From assembly GCA_024638905.1 (NCBI GenBank), contig JAHEJH010000165.1, positions 1 through 14,825 on the forward strand: DNA of 14,825 nucleotides. The letters are read 5' to 3'. Below the pieces are notes generated by a model. That model had not been told where the DNA came from and made no database searches. It saw only the letters and a program-made list of their open reading frames with translations. Both the position numbers and the translations under genes were made by a program. Position 1 is the stretch's first letter. Each line of letters starts with the position of its first letter. Positions 1 through 6,750 of the stretch are shown here, piece after piece. The stretch is from Luminiphilus sp. GTDB taxonomy: Bacteria > Pseudomonadota > Gammaproteobacteria > Pseudomonadales > Halieaceae.

Positions 1-680
1 GGCAGACATCGTAATAAAGGAGGAAGATCCCATCCCGCCATCATTCTGAGGGTGCCCGCGATGTGATCGGGGTTTCCGAGCAAGGTGTCATAGCAGCGGC
101 CCATGAGCGGATCGACCGCTGAGCCGGTATCCGCCAACATGGACCCGGTGGCCCGCCACCGCAAGCTGGGAGAGGCCAGTACTCGGGGCAACCAATGGCT
201 GCGGGCAAACCACTTTGCCGTCTTGCTGAATAGCGGTGCTGCGAGTGAGCCAAACGGATTGAAGGCAGCGTTGATGCAGAGCAGCCCCTTAGGCAGTGTG
301 TCGGCATCCAGCGCATATTGGGCGCCCAGGGCCGCACCCGCAGAGTGGCCGATGATCCAACGAGGCGTCGCCTCCAGAAGGTGCATCAGCTCACCTAAGT
401 AGGTGGCAAACGGGACGAGGCCTACTTCTTTGAGAGGCAGTAAGGTTGTAAAGCCCTGACCCGGCAAGTCGGGTGCAATGACACGATGGCGTTCGCTCAG
501 CCTGGCCGCGAGTCCGGTAAAGGAGTGCGCGGAGGCGCCGGCGCCATGGAGTAAGAGGACATCCTCGCCCGCGCCGCTTACCTGAACATGGAAATCAATA
601 TTGCCCACCTGCACGAAGCGGCTGGTCTCTGCCCGCGGCCAGAACTCAGCCACCGCGCGCCACGCAGTCTGCGAGGTCAT
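1..680 (-). CDS. bchO: BchO, magnesium-chelatase-associated alpha/beta hydrolase (3' end outside window)
   Basis: The reading frame is open from the ATG at 680 to the left edge (226 codons seen; I recall the family at about 290 residues, so roughly the last fifth is missing). It has an alpha/beta-hydrolase pattern: strand plus oxyanion segment VLLLHGAGAS near residues 41-50, DLPGQG near 71-76, and the nucleophile elbow GHSAG with Ser113. BchO proteins are encoded beside bchI and bchD in purple bacteria and are thought to assist Mg insertion into protoporphyrin IX; their exact reaction is not established. The start codon overlaps the bchD stop in an ATGA quartet (677-680), so translation is probably coupled to bchD. 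Family and context agree; the unseen C-terminus should carry the catalytic His. Confidence 0.87.
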   Translation of the reverse strand, partial: MTSQTAWRAVAEFWPRAETSRFVQVGNIDFHVQVSGAGEDVLLLHGAGASAHSFTGLAARLSERHRVIAPDLPGQGFTTLLPLKEVGLVPFATYLGELMHLLEATPRWIIGHSAGAALGAQYALDADTLPKGLLCINAAFNPFGSLAAPLFSKTAKWFARSHWLPRVLASPSLRWRATGSMLADTGSAVDPLMGRCYDTLLGNPDHIAGTLRMMAGWDLPPLLRCL

Positions 681-2434
681 GGGGTGGCAGCGCGGATGGC
701 GCGGTTCAGAGTCTGCGCGTCAGCCTTAGGCAGCGCGAGGTAGGTGCCACGCAGGGTGTCGGCAAGCTCTCTGGCCCGAGGTTGTGGCCGCTGCGCGGTG
801 TCGATCACCAGCCCGTTGGAAGGGCTCAGCGCTAGCATCCGTGCTGCAGCGAGCGCGTCGGCCGTGCCGGCCTCACGGTTGCGGGTCCCGTCCCGGGCCA
901 CATTGGCTGCGCCATCGGTGAGGATGACGTACTGCATGGTGGTGCCCTGTTTGCCGGCGCGTTCAGCCATGTCGCGGGTGAGGTCTAATGCCGCGGCCAT
1001 GGGCGTGGCGCCACCTCCTGGCAGTGCTGCCAGAGTTTTTTTGGCGCGCACTAATGACCGTGTTGGCGGTAACAGAAGTTCGGCCTGCTCATCGCGGAAG
1101 GCGATCAGCGCAACTTGGTCCCGGCGCACATAACAGTCGGCGAGTAACAGCTCGACGGCGCCCTTGGCCTCCGCCAGCCGTTGCAACGCAGCTGAGCCTG
1201 ACGCATCGACCACAAACAGGGTCAGGGTTTCTCTGCGTTGCTGAAACCGTGTCAGGTGAATATCGTCCCGTCGAATTTGCAGGTGACGCGGCGGTGTCTC
1301 ACTATCGCGCTCGGTTTGCTCCCGCCGCCGCAGCGGTTGCCAGGGCGCGGCAGCACGCAACGTTGCAAGGATATTGACCCGGCCGCCGCGCCGATGATCG
1401 CCACGAAATACGCCGGTGGGCCGGCCCCGGTTCTGATGCCGGTGCTGGTCGCCAGCGCTGCCGGTGCTGCTCTGACGAAGTCGCGCGGATCGTGTCTGTA
1501 GCTGTTCCAGCAATCCTTCAGGGAGTTGGGCCAGCGCTGCCTCGAGAAGGCGTTCCTCATCGGGGGGTGGCTGCTCCGACATCGGTGGCGGCTCGGCGTC
1601 GTCTGTCTGCTCCGGTTCGGGCTCGGGCTCGGGCTCTGGTGGCGGTTCGGCCATCTCCGGGAGTTGCTGCGCCCGCGGAATCAGGCAGAGCCGTAACGCG
1701 CGTGCCACGTCCTCTTCTTCAACGACTTCAGATTGTCGGAGTGCCGCGGACGCCCGTGCCACCTTTGCGGCGGCTAGGGTAGGGCGCGGAGAATCAATGC
1801 CCAGAGATACGGTGAGCGTCGCCAGTGCGGTGAGGTGCTCCTCGCTTATGGTCACGCGGGCGAGCGCATTGATCGCGCGTTCAACGTCACGGCTGCGAAA
1901 GATCTCGTCGTCGACATCGTGGATTCCCAGCGTCGTCATATCTAACGCGATGCCGAGCCGATCGATTAGGGCTGCGTGGGCACTCTCGTCTTCTGTGCCC
2001 TCATCATTGGCAATGAGCGCAATACGCGCGGGCGTCTCGGCTTCGATGCCGTCTCTCGCCACACTCAGTGCGCCGTTGTCGAGCGCGGTACACAAGTGAT
2101 GTACGGTGCTGCGAGTTAAGCGCTCAGCCATCGCAGCGATGACAATGTGCCCGTGACATTCACCCAGCATGCCGGTTTCAGCGATGGGCCTGCCGTACTT
2201 CAGGGTCGCGCCGAGATCAATGCCGCCCAACAGTCGGCCTTCCGGAATGTTGGCCGGGATCTTGCGGATGGGGTCTTGCTTAGACAGCTGTTTGACGCGC
2301 TCCAGCCAGTAATCACGAACCGGCCCGGGCGGGGATCGCAGGTGGACGCCGCCAATCGTTTCGCCTGTCAGTGCAATCAGCGCCGCGGCCCACTCAGCAT
2401 CGGCCCAGGGTGAGGCTGTTTCAGCTACCACCAT
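677..2434 (-). CDS. bchD: Magnesium chelatase subunit D
   Basis: This 585-residue protein is the D subunit of magnesium chelatase. With BchI it forms the ATP-driven motor that works on BchH to insert Mg2+ into protoporphyrin IX, the first committed step to bacteriochlorophyll. The N-terminal part (about 1-255) is a degenerate AAA+ module without an evident Walker A motif, as usual for BchD. A Pro/Glu-rich linker follows (about 262-292), then an Arg-rich stretch (about 315-400). The C-terminal half is a von Willebrand A domain with a MIDAS metal site: DASGS at 410-414, Thr477 in GGATPM, and Asp507 in LTDG. It overlaps bchI by 14 bp upstream and bchO by 4 bp downstream. No strong ribosome site precedes its ATG, which suggests translational coupling to bchI. 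Confidence 0.96.
   Translation of the reverse strand: MVVAETASPWADAEWAAALIALTGETIGGVHLRSPPGPVRDYWLERVKQLSKQDPIRKIPANIPEGRLLGGIDLGATLKYGRPIAETGMLGECHGHIVIAAMAERLTRSTVHHLCTALDNGALSVARDGIEAETPARIALIANDEGTEDESAHAALIDRLGIALDMTTLGIHDVDDEIFRSRDVERAINALARVTISEEHLTALATLTVSLGIDSPRPTLAAAKVARASAALRQSEVVEEEDVARALRLCLIPRAQQLPEMAEPPPEPEPEPEPEQTDDAEPPPMSEQPPPDEERLLEAALAQLPEGLLEQLQTRSARLRQSSTGSAGDQHRHQNRGRPTGVFRGDHRRGGRVNILATLRAAAPWQPLRRREQTERDSETPPRHLQIRRDDIHLTRFQQRRETLTLFVVDASGSAALQRLAEAKGAVELLLADCYVRRDQVALIAFRDEQAELLLPPTRSLVRAKKTLAALPGGGATPMAAALDLTRDMAERAGKQGTTMQYVILTDGAANVARDGTRNREAGTADALAAARMLALSPSNGLVIDTAQRPQPRARELADTLRGTYLALPKADAQTLNRAIRAATP
1611..1640 (-). repeat. Hexanucleotide tandem repeat encoding Pro-Glu repeats in bchD
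   Basis: Three exact copies of TCGGGC (1617-1634, plus strand) are flanked by degenerate copies (1611-1616 and 1635-1640). On the coding strand they encode alternating Pro and Glu in the BchD linker between the AAA-like and von Willebrand domains. Pro/acid-rich linkers are normal in BchD. The near-perfect DNA repeat makes this a likely site of copy-number variation in multiples of two residues, which would keep the frame. Confidence 0.7.
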
Positions 2435-3464
2435 CTTTAACAGACTCTTGGAACAACTCCGAAATGACCCGCTCTACCCGGATATCTGCGCTGGACTCAT
2501 CCAGGGGATCACGCCGTAAACGATGACGTAACACGGAAGGTGCCATGGCGCGCAGATGTTTCAGGGTCGCCGCCGACTTGCCCTCCAGTGCCGCCAATGC
2601 CCGCGCGCTGCGCACCAGAGTGAGTTCACCTCGAAGGCCGTCTGTGCCCAGTGCCAGGCAGAGCTTGGCCGCGGTTTCCAGCAGTTCGGCGGGGGTGTCG
2701 ACATCGTCGAGTTGATCACGTGCGACCTGAATCTTTCGCCGCAGCGCACTTTCTTTTCGCGCCCATTTTTTACGGAAGGCAGTGCGGTCGTGATCGAACG
2801 CTTCTCGAAGACGAATAATCTCGACTCGGGTGGGTACATCGCCGGGCGTTCGCACGTCGACCGAAAGGCCGAATCGATCCTGAAGCTGTGGGCGGAGCTC
2901 TCCCTCTTCGGGGTTGCCGCTGCCGACCAACACAAACTGTGCAGGGTGTCGCACACTCAGCCCCTCCCGCTCAACAACGTTCTCTCCGGAAGCAGCGACA
3001 TCGAGGAGCGCGTCCACGATGTGGTCCTCCAATAGATTCACTTCGTCCACATACAGGAAGCCACGATTCGCTTGTGCCAAGAGACCGGGTTGAAAAGCTT
3101 TCTCGCCGTTAACGAGTGCGCGCTCAATATCCAAAGCGCCGACGACGCGGTCTTCGGTTGAGCCCAGTGGCAGGTCGACCACGGGAATGGTCATGGCCTT
3201 GCTGTCCGGCGTATCCGCGGGTTTGCCGCACTGGGCGCAGAGTCCCGGCCGCGGCGCCAGCGGGTCGCATTGATATGAGCAACCGCTTACCACATCGATT
3301 TTGGGGAGGAGGGCGGCGAGTGCCCGGATCGTGGTCGACTTGCCGGTGCCGCGCTCACCCAATACCAGCACTCCGCCGATGCCCGGATCGACGGCGGCGA
3401 TGGTCAGCGCGCGCTTCATGTCGTCCTGACCGACAATCGCGGTGAACGGATAAGCGATACTCAT
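2421..3464 (-). CDS. bchI: Magnesium chelatase ATPase subunit I
   Basis: This 347-residue AAA+ ATPase powers Mg2+ insertion into protoporphyrin IX together with BchD and BchH. Visible motifs are Walker A GERGTGKS (36-43), Walker B LYVDE (Asp140, Glu141), the sensor segment GSGNPEE (around Asn184) and the arginine-finger region DRFGLS (Arg197). Between Walker A and B it carries four cysteines, Cys62, Cys66, Cys76 and Cys79 (CX3C...CX2C), which could form a metal knuckle. The frame stays open 28 codons further upstream, but the ATG at 3464 has an AGGGGG ribosome site 5 nt away and the family N-terminus (FTAIVGQ) follows at once, so I chose it. It is the first gene of the bchI-bchD-bchO unit. 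Control by the divergent region at 3465-3566 is likely. Confidence 0.97.
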   Translation of the reverse strand: MSIAYPFTAIVGQDDMKRALTIAAVDPGIGGVLVLGERGTGKSTTIRALAALLPKIDVVSGCSYQCDPLAPRPGLCAQCGKPADTPDSKAMTIPVVDLPLGSTEDRVVGALDIERALVNGEKAFQPGLLAQANRGFLYVDEVNLLEDHIVDALLDVAASGENVVEREGLSVRHPAQFVLVGSGNPEEGELRPQLQDRFGLSVDVRTPGDVPTRVEIIRLREAFDHDRTAFRKKWARKESALRRKIQVARDQLDDVDTPAELLETAAKLCLALGTDGLRGELTLVRSARALAALEGKSAATLKHLRAMAPSVLRHRLRRDPLDESSADIRVERVISELFQESVKDGGS

Positions 3465-3469
3465 GCAAG

Positions 3470-3475
3470 CCCCCT
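3470..3475 (-). promoter_or_regulatory. Ribosome binding site of bchI
   Basis: AGGGGG on the minus strand lies 5 nt before the ATG at 3464. It decides the start against the longer open frame that begins at 3548, which lacks such a site. Confidence 0.7.
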
Positions 3476-3539
3476 GTTGCGGCTGCGCGGATCTTCGTGC
3501 GATCTGACCCTGAGAGTGTGAATCAAGGACTACCCGCGC

Positions 3540-3585
3540 AGCTGTCAAACAAACTATACTATCTACATGTCAACTTTCATTGATA
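3540..3585. promoter_or_regulatory. Divergent control region between bchI and the hydrolase gene
   Basis: The AT-rich patch differs from its GC-rich surroundings. TGTCAA occurs at 3543-3548 and again at 3568-3573, 25 bp apart. Each reads TTGACA on the minus strand, a perfect sigma70 -35 box; for the 3543 copy, 17 bp further lies only a weak -10 (TGATTC). Each copy is also half of a near-miss PpsR/CrtJ box (TGTC with ACT or ATA in place of the closing ACA, at N12). On the plus strand TATACT (3555-3560) is a good -10 for the hydrolase gene, placing a transcript start near its ATG at 3567. That photosynthesis regulators act here is inference. Confidence 0.4.
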
Positions 3586-4520
3586 TTTATAACATGGCCA
3601 AGCCACTGACGCCTGCTTTGGACGCGGAACAATTTTCCTTTTCACTCAATGGAGGCGTGACGCTCCGGGGCTATCGAGGAGAGGTCACTGAGGGCGCACC
3701 ATTGGTGCTACTGCATAGCATCAACGCCGCGCCCAGTGCGATGGAAATGCGTCCCCTGTTCGAGCATTACCGAGACAAGCGCCCGGTATGGGTCCCGGAC
3801 CTTCCCGGTTTTGGACTCTCGGACCGACCCGATGTGGCCTACAGTTCGGGTCTCTATGCGCGGTGGTTAGCGGAGTGGCTCGAGAGCCTTGAGCAACCTG
3901 CGGATGTGGTGGCGCTGTCCCTCACTGGCGAGTTCATGGCGCGCGCGATTCTGGAGCAGGGTACCAAGGTGCGCAGCCTGTCGCTGATCTCACCCACTGG
4001 TATGGGGGTGCGTGTGCCACCCATGGCGCCGAACGGTTCGCGCGTGGATCGTTTCCTTTCTTCGCCTTTGGTCGGTCGACCGCTATTTCGTCTGCTAACC
4101 AGTAAGCCGAGTATTCGTTGGTTCCTCGGCCAGGCATTTGTCGGCACAACGCCTGAGCATATGGTGCGTTATGCGCTGGAGACGACGAGTCAGCCCGGTG
4201 CGCACTATGCGCCCATCAAGTTTTTGACATTCAGTTTGTTCACCGAGCAGGCAGTGTCACGTCTTTATAGCCGGCTTAAATTGCCTTGTTTGGTGCTTTA
4301 CGATCGGGACCCTAACATCGGGTTCGAGCGCTTGCCGGAGCTTACCGAGGTGCACAGCCACTGGGCAGCCAAGCAACTGTCGCCCAGCCTCGGTCTGCCC
4401 CATTGGGAGCTCACAGCCGAGACCATTGAGGCATTAGAGGATTTCTGGAAGCCGCCAGAACAGGGTGCGATGCGCTCAGGCGATATCCCGGATCACGGCG
4501 CTCGCCGCGAGTCGGCCTGA
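3567..4520 (+). CDS. Alpha/beta hydrolase of unknown substrate, beside the chelatase operon
   Basis: This 317-residue protein has an alpha/beta-hydrolase fold: LVLLHS (46-51) as the oxyanion segment, VPDLPGFGLSDRP (76-88), nucleophile elbow ALSLT with Ser118, acid candidates Asp246 and Asp248, and His279 in LPHWE. The elbow departs from the usual Gly-X-Ser-X-Gly, with Ala and Thr in the two Gly positions. No signal peptide or membrane segment is seen. It is divergent from bchI and is not simply a second BchO, since elbow and lid sequences differ. A role in pigment ester or lipid handling is a guess from context. The ATG at 3567 has no ribosome site but sits about 7 nt after a TATACT -10, so a leaderless message is possible; Met10 (3594) is the alternative. 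Its 3' end overlaps crtD by 45 bp tail to tail. Confidence 0.85.
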   Translation: MSTFIDIYNMAKPLTPALDAEQFSFSLNGGVTLRGYRGEVTEGAPLVLLHSINAAPSAMEMRPLFEHYRDKRPVWVPDLPGFGLSDRPDVAYSSGLYARWLAEWLESLEQPADVVALSLTGEFMARAILEQGTKVRSLSLISPTGMGVRVPPMAPNGSRVDRFLSSPLVGRPLFRLLTSKPSIRWFLGQAFVGTTPEHMVRYALETTSQPGAHYAPIKFLTFSLFTEQAVSRLYSRLKLPCLVLYDRDPNIGFERLPELTEVHSHWAAKQLSPSLGLPHWELTAETIEALEDFWKPPEQGAMRSGDIPDHGARRESA

Positions 4521-5963
4521 CAGCGTCGCCATCGGCACCCCGGGGCCGGGGTGGACGCTTCCCCCCGATAGGTACAACCCTTTCAGGCGGCTTCGGGCGC
4601 CCGGTCGAGTGAAGCTCGACCAAATACCGTGTGAGGCGCCACCATAGAGGGAGCCGCCACTGCCTGGGAATCGGCCATGCCAATCGTTAGGGGTGGTACT
4701 GACGCAATTGCTATCCCGGAAGCTCAGGTTCAGACCGCATCGCTCCAGTACCGCAAGCGCGTTATCCCGGGTGCGCGCCACGTCATCCTCGGACCAGCTC
4801 TGCCGATCTCCGTCGGCAGGGGCGTTGACCAGCATGAGCAGCCGCTCCGATCCATTCAGCGATCCGTTTGGACCCCGGTCCTGGGCGCAGAGATACACCG
4901 TCGGTTTCGAGGGGACATTGCGCTCTTCGAAAATGGTGTTGAACTCGCTCGGGTAGTCCGATTCGAAAAAGACGTTGTGATGATCGAGGCCAAAGCCCGA
5001 GCTGCTGCCTTTGATGCACCAAGTCAGCGCAGAGAGCCCGCGTTGCTCTACTGATCGCGGTTTGACGGCCCGCATGGCCTCGTTGCCCAGCTGCCCGGTG
5101 GCGAGGGCGTTGGCGTCGCCATTGAAGACCACCACGTCCGCGGGCAGCGAGGTGCCGTCCTCGAGCCGCACCCCACAGGCTTTTCCTCCTTTCACCAGCA
5201 CCTCGCTGACATGGGTGTTGAGATGGAGGTCGATGCCCAGTTCCCGGCCCAGGTCTGCCATGGCGGCGGCGAGTCGATGCATACCCCCATCCACCAGCCA
5301 GACACCTTCGAGCTCGACGTGCGCGATGAGCATCAGCGTGGCGGGGGTGCTGAGTGGTGAGGAGCCCACATAGGTGGCATAGCGCGCGAATAGCTGCCGC
5401 AGTCGCTCATCAGAGAAAAAGTTGCCCAGCGCGCGCCACAAGTTGGGGGCGGGTCTAGCCGCCATCAGTGAACTGGGGTGGTGTTGACGCAACACGCGGC
5501 CCACCAGTGTCACCGGGTCGGGCTTTGATGCGGTCATGAAAGTTTCAGAGAGCGTCTGATGAATACGTGCACTCTGCGAGTAGAAGCGCTCAAAGCCAAC
5601 GGCGTCGTCTATGCCTGCGAAATCCTCAATGGACTGGCGGGAGCGCTGAGCATCCGGATACAAGTCCAGCACGCCGCCGTGACTCCAGGCATGGCGCGCA
5701 ATGATTGGACTCTCCAGCAGCGTCAGTCGATCACTCAAGCAGGCGCCGGCGTCCGCAAACAGTTGCTCGAAGATCGAGCGCATGGTCAGGACAGTGGGGC
5801 CGCCGTCGACCTCCCGGTCATCGACCGCGCGCGTGTGCATCTTGCCGCCGGGAGCGTCGCCACGCTCAAGGAGCGTCACCTGGAAGCCCGCGCGCGCGAG
5901 ATCGATGCTGGCGGACAAACCACCCGCACCGGCGCCGATCACAATGGCGTGCTTGGCGCTCAT
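4476..5963 (-). CDS. crtD: CrtD, 1-hydroxycarotenoid 3,4-desaturase (methoxyneurosporene dehydrogenase type)
   Basis: This 495-residue FAD enzyme of the CrtI/CrtD family introduces the 3,4 double bond in acyclic 1-hydroxy- or 1-methoxy-carotenoids on the way to spheroidene or spirilloxanthin. It has an N-terminal dinucleotide fold (IVIGAGAGG at 7-15, Glu33 in LLERG), the segment GPTVLTMR (55-62) that I associate with CrtD rather than CrtI, GGMHRLA in the middle, and the C-terminal FAD segment HPGPGVPMATLSG. The frame is open 30 codons upstream, but the ATG at 5963 starts directly before the FAD fold and overlaps the stop of the upstream membrane gene (ATGA, 5960-5963), so it was chosen. Translation is likely coupled to that gene. 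No crtC or crtF is visible in the window. Another CrtI-family desaturase is the main alternative. Confidence 0.87.
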   Translation of the reverse strand: MSAKHAIVIGAGAGGLSASIDLARAGFQVTLLERGDAPGGKMHTRAVDDREVDGGPTVLTMRSIFEQLFADAGACLSDRLTLLESPIIARHAWSHGGVLDLYPDAQRSRQSIEDFAGIDDAVGFERFYSQSARIHQTLSETFMTASKPDPVTLVGRVLRQHHPSSLMAARPAPNLWRALGNFFSDERLRQLFARYATYVGSSPLSTPATLMLIAHVELEGVWLVDGGMHRLAAAMADLGRELGIDLHLNTHVSEVLVKGGKACGVRLEDGTSLPADVVVFNGDANALATGQLGNEAMRAVKPRSVEQRGLSALTWCIKGSSSGFGLDHHNVFFESDYPSEFNTIFEERNVPSKPTVYLCAQDRGPNGSLNGSERLLMLVNAPADGDRQSWSEDDVARTRDNALAVLERCGLNLSFRDSNCVSTTPNDWHGRFPGSGGSLYGGASHGIWSSFTRPGARSRLKGLYLSGGSVHPGPGVPMATLSGRLAASAVIRDIA

Positions 5964-6706
5964 GCGACCCGCAACTTGCTTCGCAGCGGCCGGGTGACGA
6001 CGCGCTGGTGATAAATGATTAATGTCAGACCCACAATGAGCGGCACTGCCCAAAGCCCCGGCTGCAGCGCCAGCTCAGGAATGAATCGCACGGCGCCAAA
6101 GGCAAAGAATGCCGTGTACACCGAGATGCCGGCGCCGACGAGGCACTTGATGTGTTCCTTGATGCGGTCTGTCGGCAGCGGTTGTGGCTTATAGATGAAC
6201 CATAAATTGGTGGCCACCGTGGCGAACCCGACCATGGAAATGCCCATCATCATCGGCTCTGCTGCTACAACGCCCCGTACAAAACAGTTGGCCGATACAA
6301 CGGTCAGCAACACCTGAGAGAGCAGGTTATGCCAGACGCGATTGCGCAGGTGATCGCGGCCATTGCGCAGACTGAGCCAACCCTGCCAGGCGAGGTTGAC
6401 CGTCAGGGTGGCGAGGTAAAGCATCATCCAGCCAAAGATATTGGTAATGGCCTGCGGATCCGCGAAGATCGGGTGCGCTGCCAAATGCGGATGAGTACCT
6501 GTGGGGTCAGACAATGTGGTGAGACTGATTGCTACAGCGGTAAAGCCTGTGGCGATCATCGACTGAACGAATAACGTGCCGGCGCGACGATGCAGTAAGC
6601 CACCTTTTTTCCCAGCGATCGGAATCCACACCACAATCAGCCCGACCGCACCGGTGGCGATGTGTAGCCCCACCAGCCACTCAAACAGAGTGTGGGTCGA
6701 CACCAT
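5960..6706 (-). CDS. DUF2306-like multi-pass membrane protein, coupled to crtD
   Basis: This 248-residue integral membrane protein has about seven hydrophobic helices (roughly 8-30, 42-64, 86-110, 127-147, 151-172, 184-205, 215-233). Histidines sit at or near helix ends (His15, His39, His126), and HRRAGTLF (39-46) joins the first two helices. The pattern resembles DUF2306-type proteins, whose function is unknown; this assignment is from general appearance only. The ATG at 6706 is preceded by a strong ribosome site (GGAGGGGG, 6 nt away), which decides against the longer frame from 6778. Its TGA overlaps the crtD ATG, so the two are one operon, and a role in carotenoid or photosynthetic-membrane biology is inferred from this. 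The start lies 44 bp from the divergent P450 gene. Confidence 0.8.
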   Translation of the reverse strand: MVSTHTLFEWLVGLHIATGAVGLIVVWIPIAGKKGGLLHRRAGTLFVQSMIATGFTAVAISLTTLSDPTGTHPHLAAHPIFADPQAITNIFGWMMLYLATLTVNLAWQGWLSLRNGRDHLRNRVWHNLLSQVLLTVVSANCFVRGVVAAEPMMMGISMVGFATVATNLWFIYKPQPLPTDRIKEHIKCLVGAGISVYTAFFAFGAVRFIPELALQPGLWAVPLIVGLTLIIYHQRVVTRPLRSKLRVA

Positions 6707-6725
6707 CAGGTACCCCCTCCATACT
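6697..6725 (+). promoter_or_regulatory. Candidate sigma70 promoter of the P450 gene
   Basis: TCGACA (6697-6702, 5 of 6 to the -35 consensus) and CATACT (6720-6725, 4 of 6 to the -10 consensus) are spaced by exactly 17 bp. The transcript would start near 6732, about 19 nt before the P450 ATG. The elements lie over the start codon and ribosome site of the divergent membrane gene. Match quality is moderate and there is no experimental support. Confidence 0.4.
6713..6720 (-). promoter_or_regulatory. Strong ribosome binding site of the DUF2306-like gene
   Basis: GGAGGGGG on the minus strand lies 6 nt before the ATG at 6706 and fixes the start. It shares bases with the candidate P450 promoter on the other strand. 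Confidence 0.75.
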
Positions 6726-6750
6726 GCATCGATCGAGTCGGGACTGTGAG

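Noticed and set aside
3465..3548. 28-codon upstream extension of bchI
   Set aside because: It lacks a ribosome site and family similarity, and it lies in the divergent control region; the ATG at 3464 has a good ribosome site.
3543..3560. Full PpsR box next to bchI
   Set aside because: The spacing is right but it ends in ACT rather than ACA, so I list it only as a near-miss within the control region.
5964..6053. 30-codon upstream extension of crtD
   Set aside because: It lies inside the coding region of the membrane protein and does not match the CrtD N-terminus; the coupled ATGA start is better.
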